DNA of 64,000 nucleotides from assembly GCA_947483075.1 (NCBI GenBank), contig CANKLE010000002.1:62001-126000 (forward strand). Reading direction: 5' to 3'. This document shows, piece after piece, positions 18,296 through 26,216 of the stretch; position 1 is the stretch's first letter, and each line of letters opens with the position of its first letter. The translations under genes and the position numbers were made by a program. The notes beneath the pieces are model-generated. The model worked only from the letters and a program-made list of their open reading frames with translations. It searched no databases and was not told the DNA's origin. This DNA is from Flavobacteriaceae bacterium. GTDB taxonomy: Bacteria; Bacteroidota; Bacteroidia; Flavobacteriales; Flavobacteriaceae.

Positions 18296-18976
18296 TTAGG
18301 CTTCTGACTCTTCCGACTCTTCTGAGGCAACTGTTGGCTCTGCGGCATCGGCTACTGGAGCATCTTCTTCCGCAACGGGAATGGCTTGTTGACTCAAGTA
18401 ATTGGCTTTTACATCGTCATAAAATTTGGCATTGGTCACTTGCATGTAGGGCATTAACCACAAGAAACCAATTCCAAAAGTTAGGATACACAATAAAGCC
18501 CAGCCAATAAAACGAAGGCCTAAGCAAAAATATTTCCATTTGTAGCCGTCCATCATGGCTTTACTTTTATCGATTGCTTCCATGGCATCTATTGAATCCT
18601 CGTCGGCTATAATGTAAAAAGTCATCGAATACGAAAGCGCCGCAATAATTCCTGGAATAATTAACAACAACATCCATAAAATGATAAATAGTACCATCAA
18701 GAAATAGGCAGCCAAAGCCAAGCCAAATTTGTTGAACCCTTCGAATAATTGGTTTATGTTGGCCTCTTTATCTCTTGCCAATGCCAACGAAAAAGTAGCC
18801 AATCCGATGGCCATTGGCCCGCCAATTAAAAGGCCAATAATTGCTCCTGCAAATGGAATTAGCTGGATTGCAACCATTACCAACATATACACGAGAAGGG
18901 CGCCAATGGCTTGCCCCCATTTGCCAGCCAAAGATTCGCGGGCTTGTTGCATTAAAACTGTGTTTTCTGTACTCAT
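18296..18976 (-). CDS. DUF975-like integral membrane protein
   Basis: 226 aa with five or six hydrophobic segments: about 22-42, 44-66, 92-125 (long, probably two), and 155-180. The pattern GKWGQAIGALLVYMLV, GGPMAIGLATFSLALAR and IPGIIAALSYSMTFYI with DSIDAMEAIDKSKAMM resembles DUF975. Those proteins are of unknown role in the inner membrane. The last ~28 residues form a strongly acidic tail rich in Glu, Asp, Ala and Ser, probably cytoplasmic and disordered. It is monocistronic with its own terminator. Confidence 0.75.
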   Translation of the reverse strand: MSTENTVLMQQARESLAGKWGQAIGALLVYMLVMVAIQLIPFAGAIIGLLIGGPMAIGLATFSLALARDKEANINQLFEGFNKFGLALAAYFLMVLFIILWMLLLIIPGIIAALSYSMTFYIIADEDSIDAMEAIDKSKAMMDGYKWKYFCLGLRFIGWALLCILTFGIGFLWLMPYMQVTNAKFYDDVKANYLSQQAIPVAEEDAPVADAAEPTVASEESEESEA

Positions 18977-19104
18977 ACCTGTTTTTTTTAGATCCTACTC
19001 ATTTGGCTTTTCGGTTTTCGCCCTCACACAGCTTCCCCGTGAGTGGGAGTTTTAGTTTAGTTGTGACGAATATACTAAAATCGTTTTTTATAAACCGCCA
19101 GTTG

Positions 19105-19812
19105 TTATTGCTTTTCCTTAAAAATATGCAGCAGCAATAAAGCCAAATCGGGATCTACATGATGGATACTGCCCGTAGTGATAGCAACCCCAACTCCACC
19201 ATAAGGATTTATAGCAGCCTCGGCGAGACCAATTCCCCCAAAATTTAAGAAATAGCAGTAACCTTCGGTTTGCTTGGATAAGAACAAGGTACTGCCTGTA
19301 AAGCCGCCTTTGTTGATGCGCAATTCGTCTTGCAGCGTCAAATCATAGGTGCGGTAAGTGCCCGTAGTGATTTCCTGTTTTTGCCCTTGTACTTTATAGG
19401 ATTGTAGTTTGGTGTCTAAAAAATTGTCTGAGCCAAACACGTACAATTTGTTTTTGGGAAGGGCTTCAGCATTAACCTCAAAAACAGCTTCATTGGCATA
19501 ATACACCCATAGCGTGAGTTCACCAAGCTGCGGCTCGTTGGCAATAAAGCGGTCAAAACGAAAAGCGTTGCCGCCTAGTTCTTGGGCTTTTACCTTTATT
19601 GCCTCATACAATTTGCTGATGTTTTTGAGGCTCCCGCTGGCTTTTATTTTTGCTACATATACCGCTTGGCTTAAGCTAATATTGGGACTTAAATAGCTAA
19701 ATTGCCTGTACTTGGGCTGTTGTAGCGTGTCATTTGTTTCTATGACTTCTATTTTTTGTGCCCAGTGTTGTGTAGGGACAAACAACAGCATTAAGAATAT
19801 ATAATATTTCAT
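19105..19812 (-). CDS. Secreted protein of unknown function
   Basis: 235 aa. A signal peptide is clear (MKYYIFLMLLFVPTQHWAQ, cleavage after AQ). The mature part has a helix around residues 60-85 (SKLYEAIKVKAQELGGNAFRF, truncated here), a beta-rich core and a Gly-rich segment near the end (FGGIGLAEAAINPYGGVGVAI). The segment KAQELGGNAFRFD recalls YbjQ-like or lipoprotein folds that sort on a helix-strand unit, but I cannot name a family. It has no lipobox and no T9SS domain, so a periplasmic place is likely. Neighbours give no functional hint. Confidence 0.7.
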   Translation of the reverse strand: MKYYIFLMLLFVPTQHWAQKIEVIETNDTLQQPKYRQFSYLSPNISLSQAVYVAKIKASGSLKNISKLYEAIKVKAQELGGNAFRFDRFIANEPQLGELTLWVYYANEAVFEVNAEALPKNKLYVFGSDNFLDTKLQSYKVQGQKQEITTGTYRTYDLTLQDELRINKGGFTGSTLFLSKQTEGYCYFLNFGGIGLAEAAINPYGGVGVAITTGSIHHVDPDLALLLLHIFKEKQ

Positions 19813-19870
19813 AGGAGTGGGAAAATAAGTAGTTCAAATTTACTTGGTTTTAGTCTCAGATGTATCTGCA

Positions 19871-19906
19871 TATAAAAATTATAGCAGAAAGGGCTGCATT
19901 TTTATA
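19871..19906. repeat. Imperfect hairpin in an intergenic gap
   Basis: TATAAAAAT (19871-19879) pairs with ATTTTTATA (19898-19906), and GCAG with CTGC inside, leaving a 4-base bulge and an AAAGGG loop. It lacks a convincing T run for a Rho-independent terminator. The rest of 19813-20050 shows no gene. Confidence 0.5.
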
Positions 19907-20050
19907 ATTAAAACGATTTGGTGCAGCAATTTTATCGATAAACTACAAGTCAGGTGGCGTTGGTAGATTTTTTTGTCCGTTTAACGAATTTAATTTTTTA
20001 AGAGAATCACTCCCGTTATGTTTGTCCTGTAAAATAATAATACCAATAAG

Positions 20051-20446
20051 ATGGAGAATTTTTTTAATCCTGTTTATCGTGAGGAATATATGCAGGGTTT
20101 TACTATAGGTCTAAATCCCAGTGAAGAAAACCATATGGTTGATCAATCAAAAACAGCATTCAATTCGGGTTTTCGATACGGCCGCGAGGAATACGAACGA
20201 TTAAACGGTAAGATTACCCTAGGCATTCCCAAACACATCCTAACTGATAAAATCCTTGATGAATTTATGTTGGCAGGCATGTTGGGCATGGAAATAGAAT
20301 ACACGCAATACACAAATCATCAGTTGTATATCATCGAACAATGGTACAAAAGTGGCATCGAAAAATACGATCCCAATGAAACCATTTATTTGATGGCTTT
20401 TTTAGAATCTACAGGCATCGAAGTGCGTCAAGTTTCAAGAAACTAG
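20051..20446 (+). CDS. Hypothetical protein
   Basis: 131 aa, no signal peptide or membrane segment, cytoplasmic. The N-terminal part is polar and repetitive in style (REEYMQGFTIGLN, GFRYGREEYERLNG), suggesting two similar helical hairpins; the C-terminal part has TQYTNHQLYIIEQWYKSG and ends NETIYLMAFLESTGIEV. Codon use looks like that of its neighbours and the start ATG follows a purine-rich stretch, so I believe it is real. I do not recognise a family. Its neighbours are convergent or far, so context says nothing about the role. Confidence 0.65.
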   Translation: MENFFNPVYREEYMQGFTIGLNPSEENHMVDQSKTAFNSGFRYGREEYERLNGKITLGIPKHILTDKILDEFMLAGMLGMEIEYTQYTNHQLYIIEQWYKSGIEKYDPNETIYLMAFLESTGIEVRQVSRN

Positions 20447-20495
20447 CCTTTTATTAGTTGTAAAAATTGCCGCAATGGCATACTAGCAGTTTATC

Positions 20496-20921
20496 CTAAA
20501 CGAAATCAAATCTCGCCCTACAAGCCGCTTTCAACACTTCTAAGTTGATGTCTTTGAGGGATTTAAATTTGATGCAATACCCCGTTACACTGGCTTTTCC
20601 CAGTTGAGCTCCAAAGTTTTGTTGTAAATAGTTTTTGTCAGGGAATCCCATAATATACACTGAAATACCGGTAGAATTGGCGCTAATTCCCACCTGATAA
20701 AATTCCCGACTACTTCTGTCTGCATACTGCAAAAATTGGGTTTCATACCCAATATTAGGATTGGCAATCACTTTGCCTTCGCTGTTTTTTCCGTCCAAAT
20801 ACCATAGTTTACAGCCGGGTTTCATCGCGAGTATGCATTCGTGCAAGTCTTGTAATTCGCTGCGTTTGGGTTCTTCTATACTGGCGATGTAGGTATTTAT
20901 TTGGTAGTTGATATCTGACAT
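20496..20921 (-). CDS. DUF1801 family protein (YdhG/YjbR-like fold)
   Basis: 141 aa, cytoplasmic. The YdeI/DUF1801 pattern is visible: an N-terminal helix INTYIASIEEPKRSELQDLH, then a beta-sheet core with QFLQYADRSSREFYQVGIS, a turn ISVYIMGFPD, and the terminal KFKSLKDINLEVLKAACRA. This fold resembles the CyaY/YjbR type and the family is usually of unknown function. A gene on the plus strand ends 50 bp to its left (convergent). No specific regulation is visible. Confidence 0.85.
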   Translation of the reverse strand: MSDINYQINTYIASIEEPKRSELQDLHECILAMKPGCKLWYLDGKNSEGKVIANPNIGYETQFLQYADRSSREFYQVGISANSTGISVYIMGFPDKNYLQQNFGAQLGKASVTGYCIKFKSLKDINLEVLKAACRARFDFV

Positions 20922-21009
20922 AACAAGATGAATTCGTGCGGCAAACCTATGAAATTTTGTTTACTGTTTTTGGTTAAAAAGTTTAGGGTTTATGCATAAA
21001 ATAAAACTG

Positions 21010-21056
21010 TCAACCGTTTTTAGTATATCCAGAAAACTTCCAACTCCCAACTTCCC
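21010..21056 (+). repeat. Dispersed intergenic repeat, copy A
   Basis: About 47 bp. It aligns with 25050-25097 at roughly 40 of 48 positions: TTAGTATA, three variable bases, AGAAAACTTCCAACT, then C-rich CTTCCC units. Noncoding; next to the end of the T9SS gene at 21063. Confidence 0.8.
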
Positions 21057-21062
21057 AAATTA

Positions 21063-21701
21063 TTAATACACCCAAACCTTTTCTTGCTGAATGTTGTTTT
21101 CTGAAATCAATTTCACCCAGTAAATCCCTTTGGGCAAGCTACTCAAGTCGAGTTGGCTGCTGTGTTGTTCCCGAAGAACCACTTGTCCGCTTGTGCTGTA
21201 AACAAGGACTTCCGTATACTTTTGATTGTGTAGAAATAAAACACCCGAGGTAGGATTGGGGTAGAGTTGGGTTTTGGTTGATTGAAACGAAGCTGAAGTC
21301 AATAACGGTCCCACGCAATGCTCGGTTTGCAAGTAATCAGATTCTAGCCCGGAGCTATACACTGCAGTGACATGCATGTCAAAGCCATTTGGGGATGGTT
21401 GCCCTTGGTTGTTGAAGCTTAAAAAATCGGTGGTGCAATTGGTAACAATGCCAAAAACTTGCGTATTCAAATAATAAACGGAAGTTTCAGTTTGAAACCG
21501 ATACAGTTCGTTGTTGCGGTATACGTTGTAGCCCAAGAGTTCATCATGCGGTTGAGCCGGCGCTTCCCACTGCAATTCAAAAAAGTTGTTCGGGTAGTCG
21601 TAGTAGTGCATCCAACTTAGATTTTGTATCGGATTGAGTTGCGCCCATGCAGTCATTTGAAAAATGAAATAACAAATGAAGCCGAATATAAGTTTTTGCA
21701 T
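21063..21701 (-). CDS. Secreted T9SS-sorted protein with a fibronectin-III-like domain
   Basis: 212 aa. Signal peptide (about 1-20, ending AWAQ). Residues about 24-125 are beta-rich with WEAPAQPHDELLGYNVYRNNELY, a pattern typical of a fibronectin type III-like strand arrangement (residue run shortened by the gaps between motifs). Residues about 140-212 form a type A T9SS sorting domain: LYPNPTSGVLFLHN, VLVYSTSGQVV, LDLSSLPKGIYWVKL, ending KVWVY. It should be exported to the surface or medium. The small size and absence of a catalytic domain leave its role open. Confidence 0.88.
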   Translation of the reverse strand: MQKLIFGFICYFIFQMTAWAQLNPIQNLSWMHYYDYPNNFFELQWEAPAQPHDELLGYNVYRNNELYRFQTETSVYYLNTQVFGIVTNCTTDFLSFNNQGQPSPNGFDMHVTAVYSSGLESDYLQTEHCVGPLLTSASFQSTKTQLYPNPTSGVLFLHNQKYTEVLVYSTSGQVVLREQHSSQLDLSSLPKGIYWVKLISENNIQQEKVWVY

Positions 21702-22062
21702 GATTGGTTGATTTAACGTTAATATTTATTATGTCAAAACTAGTATTAATTTTTTAAATCATTGTTTTTAAGTATTTTAATTAAGGAAGTTCCTTTTTCA
21801 GTTATCGGATAACTTCCAACATCCATATCCACACTTCATATTCATCTACCCAATTTTTATTTCTCGCAATCCCGAGGTCTCGGGATGCAAAGCGTGTTTT
21901 TTTGAACACGGATTGAAGAAATGCAAAAAATCTGAAAAATTTTATTGATTTCTCAAATTGTAAAAATCTGTGTTGAGAAAAGATTGCTTTGTCGTTCCTC
22001 CTCGCAATGACGTACTTAGTATACTAGCACAAAAACTCCCAACTTCCAACTTCCCACTTCAC
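21702..22062. other. 361-bp gap with several repeats and no gene
   Basis: Holds ATCCCGAG/CTCGGGAT (21869-21886), an inverted pair AACACGGATT / AATCTGTGTT (21905-21914 and 21965-21974), the motif TCGTTCCTCCTCGCAATGACG near 21992-22012, and copy B of the dispersed element (22016-22051, TTAGTATACTAG then C-rich AACTTCC units). I see no coding frame, tRNA or terminator here. Confidence 0.7.
22016..22051 (+). repeat. Dispersed intergenic repeat, copy B (partial)
   Basis: TTAGTATACTAG, then CTCCCAACTTCCAACTTCCC. Shares the order of blocks with copies A and C but lacks the AGAAAACTTCC junction. Confidence 0.6.
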
Positions 22063-22830
22063 TCATTTGTGCCTAAACCAACAATCACTCCGCTGGGTTT
22101 CGTAGTTTTTAAATACCGTATTTACAGGTGCGCCGTGAATCAGTTGGGAATTGTATTGCATTCGGGCCACATAATTAAACACGCCCATGTCGCCGGTGAA
22201 CGCTGTTTTGTTTTCTCGATTTCCCAACTCGTGAAATGCACATAATTGCTGAATAAATTGATAAAACAGGGTAGCGTTTGCCCCAATAATTCCACAATTT
22301 AAAAGGGTTTCCTTGGCAAATGCCGTTTCAAAATGCGCGTAAGCTGCAATTTTATCCCGCAAATGCGTGCCGTGCGCCTGCATCCAATCGTTGTGTAATA
22401 ATTTGGGTTCATCACCACAAAAAACAACTTGCTTATTATTCAGAAAAAAAGGATCTGTAAAGGGGTTTTTTACCAAAACCACATCTGAAACGTCGGTGCA
22501 AAAAACAGTATCAAGCTGCGATATATTTTGTTCTAAAAAATCGCGGTACACAAAATACCGAAACACGTTTGGGTTATAGCTTGGATTGTATTCAATGCGA
22601 ATAAATGAAACAAAATCAGTAGTATATTTTTTACAGCTTTCTTCTGAAAACCCATTGTGAAAAAGAATCCCTTGCACCTGAGCCTTTGCCAATGAATCGG
22701 CCCAGTCGCGCACGAGTGTATAGTCGTCGTGTGCCAAGCTGGTATTTCGGTTCACATCATAGATTCCTGAGATGTGACAAGCCAATACTAGGTTTTTGCT
22801 GGGATGAATATGCGGAAGATCAAAGTGCAT
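22063..22830 (-). CDS. Putative GT-A-fold glycosyltransferase
   Basis: 255 aa, cytoplasmic, no signal. The sequence has VFRYFVYRDFLEQN, then TVFCTDVSDVVLVKNPF, an acidic DxxD-like site after a beta strand as in nucleotide-sugar transferases, and later KETLLNCGIIGANATLFYQF. This layout fits GT-A enzymes that lack a plain DxD motif, but I cannot name the GT family. Its ATG lies inside the 3' end of the GT2 gene (11-bp overlap), so the two form an operon and probably act on the same surface glycan. No export machinery is adjacent. Confidence 0.6.
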   Translation of the reverse strand: MHFDLPHIHPSKNLVLACHISGIYDVNRNTSLAHDDYTLVRDWADSLAKAQVQGILFHNGFSEESCKKYTTDFVSFIRIEYNPSYNPNVFRYFVYRDFLEQNISQLDTVFCTDVSDVVLVKNPFTDPFFLNNKQVVFCGDEPKLLHNDWMQAHGTHLRDKIAAYAHFETAFAKETLLNCGIIGANATLFYQFIQQLCAFHELGNRENKTAFTGDMGVFNYVARMQYNSQLIHGAPVNTVFKNYETQRSDCWFRHK

Positions 22831-23473
22831 TGCTCAAATTGGCTTTGATTAGCCTTGCGCAAATGCTGTTGGGCATGGTTCGGTGGTAAATGTAGGTGCG
22901 GAGATTTACTTTTTTTACTTGAAATAGGGAAGTGGCTTTTTCGAAAAAATCGGCGTCAGCGGCAAAGCCTGTTTTAAATTTGAGGCTTTTAAATACTTTT
23001 TTACGGCCAAACAAGGTGCCAAATAAAACGGTTTCATCCAAGTGGATGAGTTGCGTCACATCATCTTTGTCGGGTACATAATAGTCGGCGTCGGTATTTA
23101 CAATGGTTTCTGTTGTAGAACAAATCAAATCCAGCTTTTCGATTTCGGCCAGGCAAGCACGCAAATGATGCGGCTTGTATTCGTCGTCGCTGTCTAATAT
23201 CGTGATATATTCTCCACTGCTGTTCTTCACGCCCCGATTGATCGATTCCGATTGACCTTGGTTGCAGTGGCGAATGTAAATAATTTTGTCTTCGTGCTGC
23301 TCTACATATTGCATCAATAATTCCCGGTTGTTTTCTTTGCTGCCGTCGTCAATGATAATGAGTTCAAAATCCTGAAAATCTTGCATCAATACAGAATCTA
23401 TCGCTCTTTTTATATAGACGAAATCGGTATTATACACAGCCATTAACACTGAAATAGTTGTTCTTTTTAACAT
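22820..23473 (-). CDS. Family 2 glycosyltransferase
   Basis: 217 aa. GT-A fold of family GT2: SVLMAVYNTDFVYIKRAIDSV at the N-terminus, ELIIIDDGSKENN for the first Asp pair, QGQSESINRG, and TILDSDDEYKP as the metal-binding DxD. It is short (many GT2 proteins are 250-330 aa), with the acceptor half reduced to about 80 residues. It is coupled by overlap to the downstream 255-aa gene. The acceptor and sugar are unknown; the pair may decorate lipopolysaccharide or a glycoprotein. Confidence 0.9.
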   Translation of the reverse strand: MLKRTTISVLMAVYNTDFVYIKRAIDSVLMQDFQDFELIIIDDGSKENNRELLMQYVEQHEDKIIYIRHCNQGQSESINRGVKNSSGEYITILDSDDEYKPHHLRACLAEIEKLDLICSTTETIVNTDADYYVPDKDDVTQLIHLDETVLFGTLFGRKKVFKSLKFKTGFAADADFFEKATSLFQVKKVNLRTYIYHRTMPNSICARLIKANLSNAL

Positions 23474-23641
23474 GTTTTCTTGTAGTTAGAAACCGCGCAA
23501 AGCTATGATTTTAGGTGGTAGCATCAACAGCTATTTTACAGATTTATTTCGACTAAATTAAGCTAAATCAATTGTAGCTAAAAATAGAACGGGTATACTA
23601 ATTTTTGCATTACGAATTCAATAAGCAGTATAAATTGTATG

Positions 23642-24400
23642 CTATATATTTTTATATATCAATGCACAAATTTCAATCGATATGATCGCAATCAATAAGA
23701 TAAACACCCATTTTCTGGCGCTTTCTTTCACCGCAATTTTACTCCCAATAAAGCCGCCACAGTAACTTCCTATTGCCAAAATGCCGCCATAGATCCAATT
23801 TACATCATCATGTAGTGCAAATAAACACAAGGATACAAAACTGAATATGAGACATAAAGCACTTTTTGTTGCATTGGCTTCTACGAAGTCAATACCCAGG
23901 TGTAGCATCAAAGAAAATAAGATAAAGGTAGCCGTGTCGAGTACAATAATGCCGCCCCACAAACCCAATATAAAAAAGAGCAGATAACTCACAAACGTGA
24001 TTTTGGTTTGTGTATTTATTTTTTTAAGCGTCAAATTTTTGAATTTATAGATTGCTAGAAAAAATGATACAAACAGTGCAATGATGATGATGGTATTTAC
24101 AGATTTAGCTGGCAAATCCTCTACGAATAATACCCCCAAAATTGTTCCAATAACAAGCGGTATTGCTAGTTGAAATGTTCTTTTCCAGTTAATTAATTTT
24201 AACTTGTGGAATTGTATGGTTGATGACATAAAGCCAATGAAAACAGGTATTCTGTTGGTTGCATTGGCTATATTGGGTGGAATGCCAAGTGAAATCAAAA
24301 TCGGTAAAGTTATAGCTGATCCGCTACTAATTACGGTATTTAAAAAGCCTCCGCAGAAGCCTCCAAGAAGTAATAATACATAATCCCAAAAAGTAGTCAT
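23642..24400 (-). CDS. TauE/SafE-family membrane transporter
   Basis: 252 aa, start ATG at 24400 (a TTG two codons upstream is possible). About eight hydrophobic segments in two halves. The family pattern is clear: LLLGGFCGGFLNTVISSGSAI near the N-terminus and the mirrored FILGLWGGIIVLDTATF and GSYCGGFIGSKIA in the second half. TauE/SafE proteins export sulfite, sulfonates or other organic anions across the inner membrane. No sulfonate metabolism genes are adjacent, though the AOS gene at 35393 may belong to sulfonolipid synthesis. Substrate unknown. Confidence 0.9.
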   Translation of the reverse strand: MTTFWDYVLLLLGGFCGGFLNTVISSGSAITLPILISLGIPPNIANATNRIPVFIGFMSSTIQFHKLKLINWKRTFQLAIPLVIGTILGVLFVEDLPAKSVNTIIIIALFVSFFLAIYKFKNLTLKKINTQTKITFVSYLLFFILGLWGGIIVLDTATFILFSLMLHLGIDFVEANATKSALCLIFSFVSLCLFALHDDVNWIYGGILAIGSYCGGFIGSKIAVKESARKWVFILLIAIISIEICALIYKNI

Positions 24401-24476
24401 AAACAAGCCAATTATAGATCTAAATTATTTTTAATCTCTAAAATTTTAAGGCACGAATTTAATAAAAAAAGGTATT

Positions 24477-24548
24477 GGTTGTCGGTTGTCTGTTGTCTGT
24501 TCTCGGTTGTTGGTTTACAGTCAACTTCCCACTTCCCACTTCCCACTT
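24477..24548. repeat. Two low-complexity intergenic repeat tracts
   Basis: 24477-24514 holds degenerate GGTTGTC/TGTTGTC units; 24523-24548 holds CTTCCCA units repeated three times. Both resemble tracts at 28838, 36743 and 25080. Noncoding. Confidence 0.8.
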
Positions 24549-24578
24549 ATTCACTACATTTACCAAAACATAAAAACT

Positions 24579-24950
24579 ATGACACGATCGGCGCAACTTC
24601 TCACACTGCGAAGCGAAATAATCATCGATGCAACACGCAGTTCATTGCCGCTTGAACAATTTCAAAACGAATGCCTGCGCCCTATACTCAAGTTTCAAAA
24701 TAATGTAATTATCGCCTTGTTTAAGGCGCAAATTCAGGCTGCCGAAATTCCTACAAAAAGTGCAGCGATCGAAAATTTCGTTAAACTGCGTTTGCAAAAA
24801 GACACCGCTCTCAGAAATGCTTTAGTAGGGTTGGTCTTGGCACTCCTTACCGAAGAAGAAATGCCCTTTTACCTCGACCACAAAAGCGATTTAAACAAAC
24901 GAATTTTAGGGATGTTGTGTCAACGAATTGAGGTAGGTTTTAGGTTGTAG
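24579..24950 (+). CDS. Small conserved hypothetical protein
   Basis: 123 aa, all-helical by composition, no signal. The start is ATG at 24579, because longer frames extend into a repeat tract. The sequence opens MTRSAQLLTLRSEIIIDAT and continues LPLEQFQNECLRPILKFQN, then a helix around 45-60 and a hydrophobic helix LRNALVGLVLALLTEEEM. I recall similar short proteins in flavobacterial genomes, sometimes labelled glyoxalase without domain support, so I give no function. It is a single gene between two repeat-rich gaps. Confidence 0.7.
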   Translation: MTRSAQLLTLRSEIIIDATRSSLPLEQFQNECLRPILKFQNNVIIALFKAQIQAAEIPTKSAAIENFVKLRLQKDTALRNALVGLVLALLTEEEMPFYLDHKSDLNKRILGMLCQRIEVGFRL

Positions 24951-24994
24951 GTTTTAGGTTTGGGAGATTTAAAGATTTTGTATTGAAGCCAAAG

Positions 24995-25021
24995 TTTGGG
25001 CCCGAAGCTTTGGGCCCGAAG
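24995..25021 (+). repeat. Direct repeat TTTGGGCCCGAAG x2
   Basis: Two identical 13-bp units at 24995-25007 and 25009-25021, one base apart, each centred on the palindrome GGGCCC. Noncoding. Confidence 0.9.
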
Positions 25022-25049
25022 TGTGAGGATTCAATATTGGAATTTCTTA

Positions 25050-25097
25050 TCAACTGTTCTTAGTATACTTAGAAAACTTCCAACTTCCCACTTCCCG
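25050..25097 (+). repeat. Dispersed intergenic repeat, copy C
   Basis: Closest match of copy A, same orientation, with TTAGTATACTTAGAAAAC and then CTTCC/CTTCCCA units. It lies 86 bp upstream of the pyrD ATG. Confidence 0.8.
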
Positions 25098-25156
25098 CTC
25101 TTCATCCACAATTTTTCATTTTTACTTATTCATTATTAATTAATAAGATTAAATTC

Positions 25157-25164
25157 TACTTTTG
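25157..25164 (+). promoter_or_regulatory. -7 box of pyrD
   Basis: TACTTTTG, matching TAnnTTTG, 19 bp before the pyrD ATG. Confidence 0.6.
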
Positions 25165-25182
25165 TCCCGCAAATAATTCCTC

Positions 25183-26211
25183 ATGTACAAACTCCTTCTT
25201 CGTCCGATCCTGTTTTGGTTTGATCCCGAACAAGTGCATTATTTTACCTTTGCGTGCATTCGTTTGTTGCATAAAATTCCGGGCTTTGGTTGGTTGTGCA
25301 ATCAAGTGTATGCGGTCAACGACCCGCGCTTGGAACGCGAAGTATTTGGGTTAAAATTTAAAAATCCGGTAGGATTAGCGGCTGGCTTTGACAAAGATGC
25401 CAAGTTGTACCAGGAATTGGCCAATTTTGGATTTGGATTCATCGAGATTGGAACGCTTACGCCCAAGCCACAGGCCGGTAATCCTAAAAAACGTTTGTTT
25501 CGACTCAAAGCCGACAGTGCCATCATCAACCGCATGGGCTTTAATAATGGAGGAGTAGATGCGGCCGTTTTGCGTTTGCAACAAAACCAAGGAGTGTTAA
25601 TTGGCGGAAACATAGGAAAAAACAAAGATACCACCAACGAAACCGCTACTTCCGATTACGAAATTTGCTTTGACGCCTTGTATGAGGTGGTCGATTATTT
25701 TGTGGTGAATGTGAGTTCGCCCAATACACCCAACTTGCGTGCATTACAAGACAAAGAGCCACTCACACAGTTGTTGCAAACTTTGCAAAATAAAAATTTG
25801 TCCCAAGTCAAGACCAAACCCATTTTGCTCAAAATTGCCCCCGATCTCACCGACGAGCAATTGCTTGACATCATCGACATTGTAAAAACCACCCAAATTG
25901 CGGGCGTAATTGCCACCAATACTACGCTATCCAGAGAAGGCTTGCAGTCTGAAAACAAAGTCGAAATGGGCGGATTGTCTGGCAAACCTTTAAGCCAACG
26001 CTCCACAGAAGTGATTCGATTTCTGGCAGAAAAAAGCAATCGGGCCTTTCCAATCATAGGTGTAGGTGGCATTCACAGCGCCGAAGACGCCCTCGAAAAG
26101 CTCGAAGCTGGAGCCAGTCTGGTGCAGTTGTATACCGGTTTTATTTATGAAGGTCCGGCCTTGGTGAAAGCCATTAATCAAAAAATCGCACTATCTTTAG
26201 CCATCAAATAG
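25183..26211 (+). CDS. pyrD: Dihydroorotate dehydrogenase (quinone), class 2
   Basis: FMN enzyme that oxidises dihydroorotate to orotate, passing electrons to the quinone pool at the inner membrane. 342 aa, class 2 length. The N-terminal helical part (about 1-40, [16 protein letters not shown]) is the membrane-associated quinone tunnel of class 2. Core motifs: [48 protein letters not shown] with the catalytic Ser, KIAPDL and [10 protein letters not shown]. The HMG-CoA lyase gene starts 5 bp after its stop, so the two are co-transcribed. Confidence 0.97.
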   Translation: MYKLLLRPILFWFDPEQVHYFTFACIRLLHKIPGFGWLCNQVYAVNDPRLEREVFGLKFKNPVGLAAGFDKDAKLYQELANFGFGFIEIGTLTPKPQAGNPKKRLFRLKADSAIINRMGFNNGGVDAAVLRLQQNQGVLIGGNIGKNKDTTNETATSDYEICFDALYEVVDYFVVNVSSPNTPNLRALQDKEPLTQLLQTLQNKNLSQVKTKPILLKIAPDLTDEQLLDIIDIVKTTQIAGVIATNTTLSREGLQSENKVEMGGLSGKPLSQRSTEVIRFLAEKSNRAFPIIGVGGIHSAEDALEKLEAGASLVQLYTGFIYEGPALVKAINQKIALSLAIK

Positions 26212-26216
26212 TAGCT

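Noticed and set aside
24523-24548. CRISPR-like repeats (CTTCCCA units)
   Set aside because: Units are 7 bp without spacers and are imperfect; there are no cas genes.
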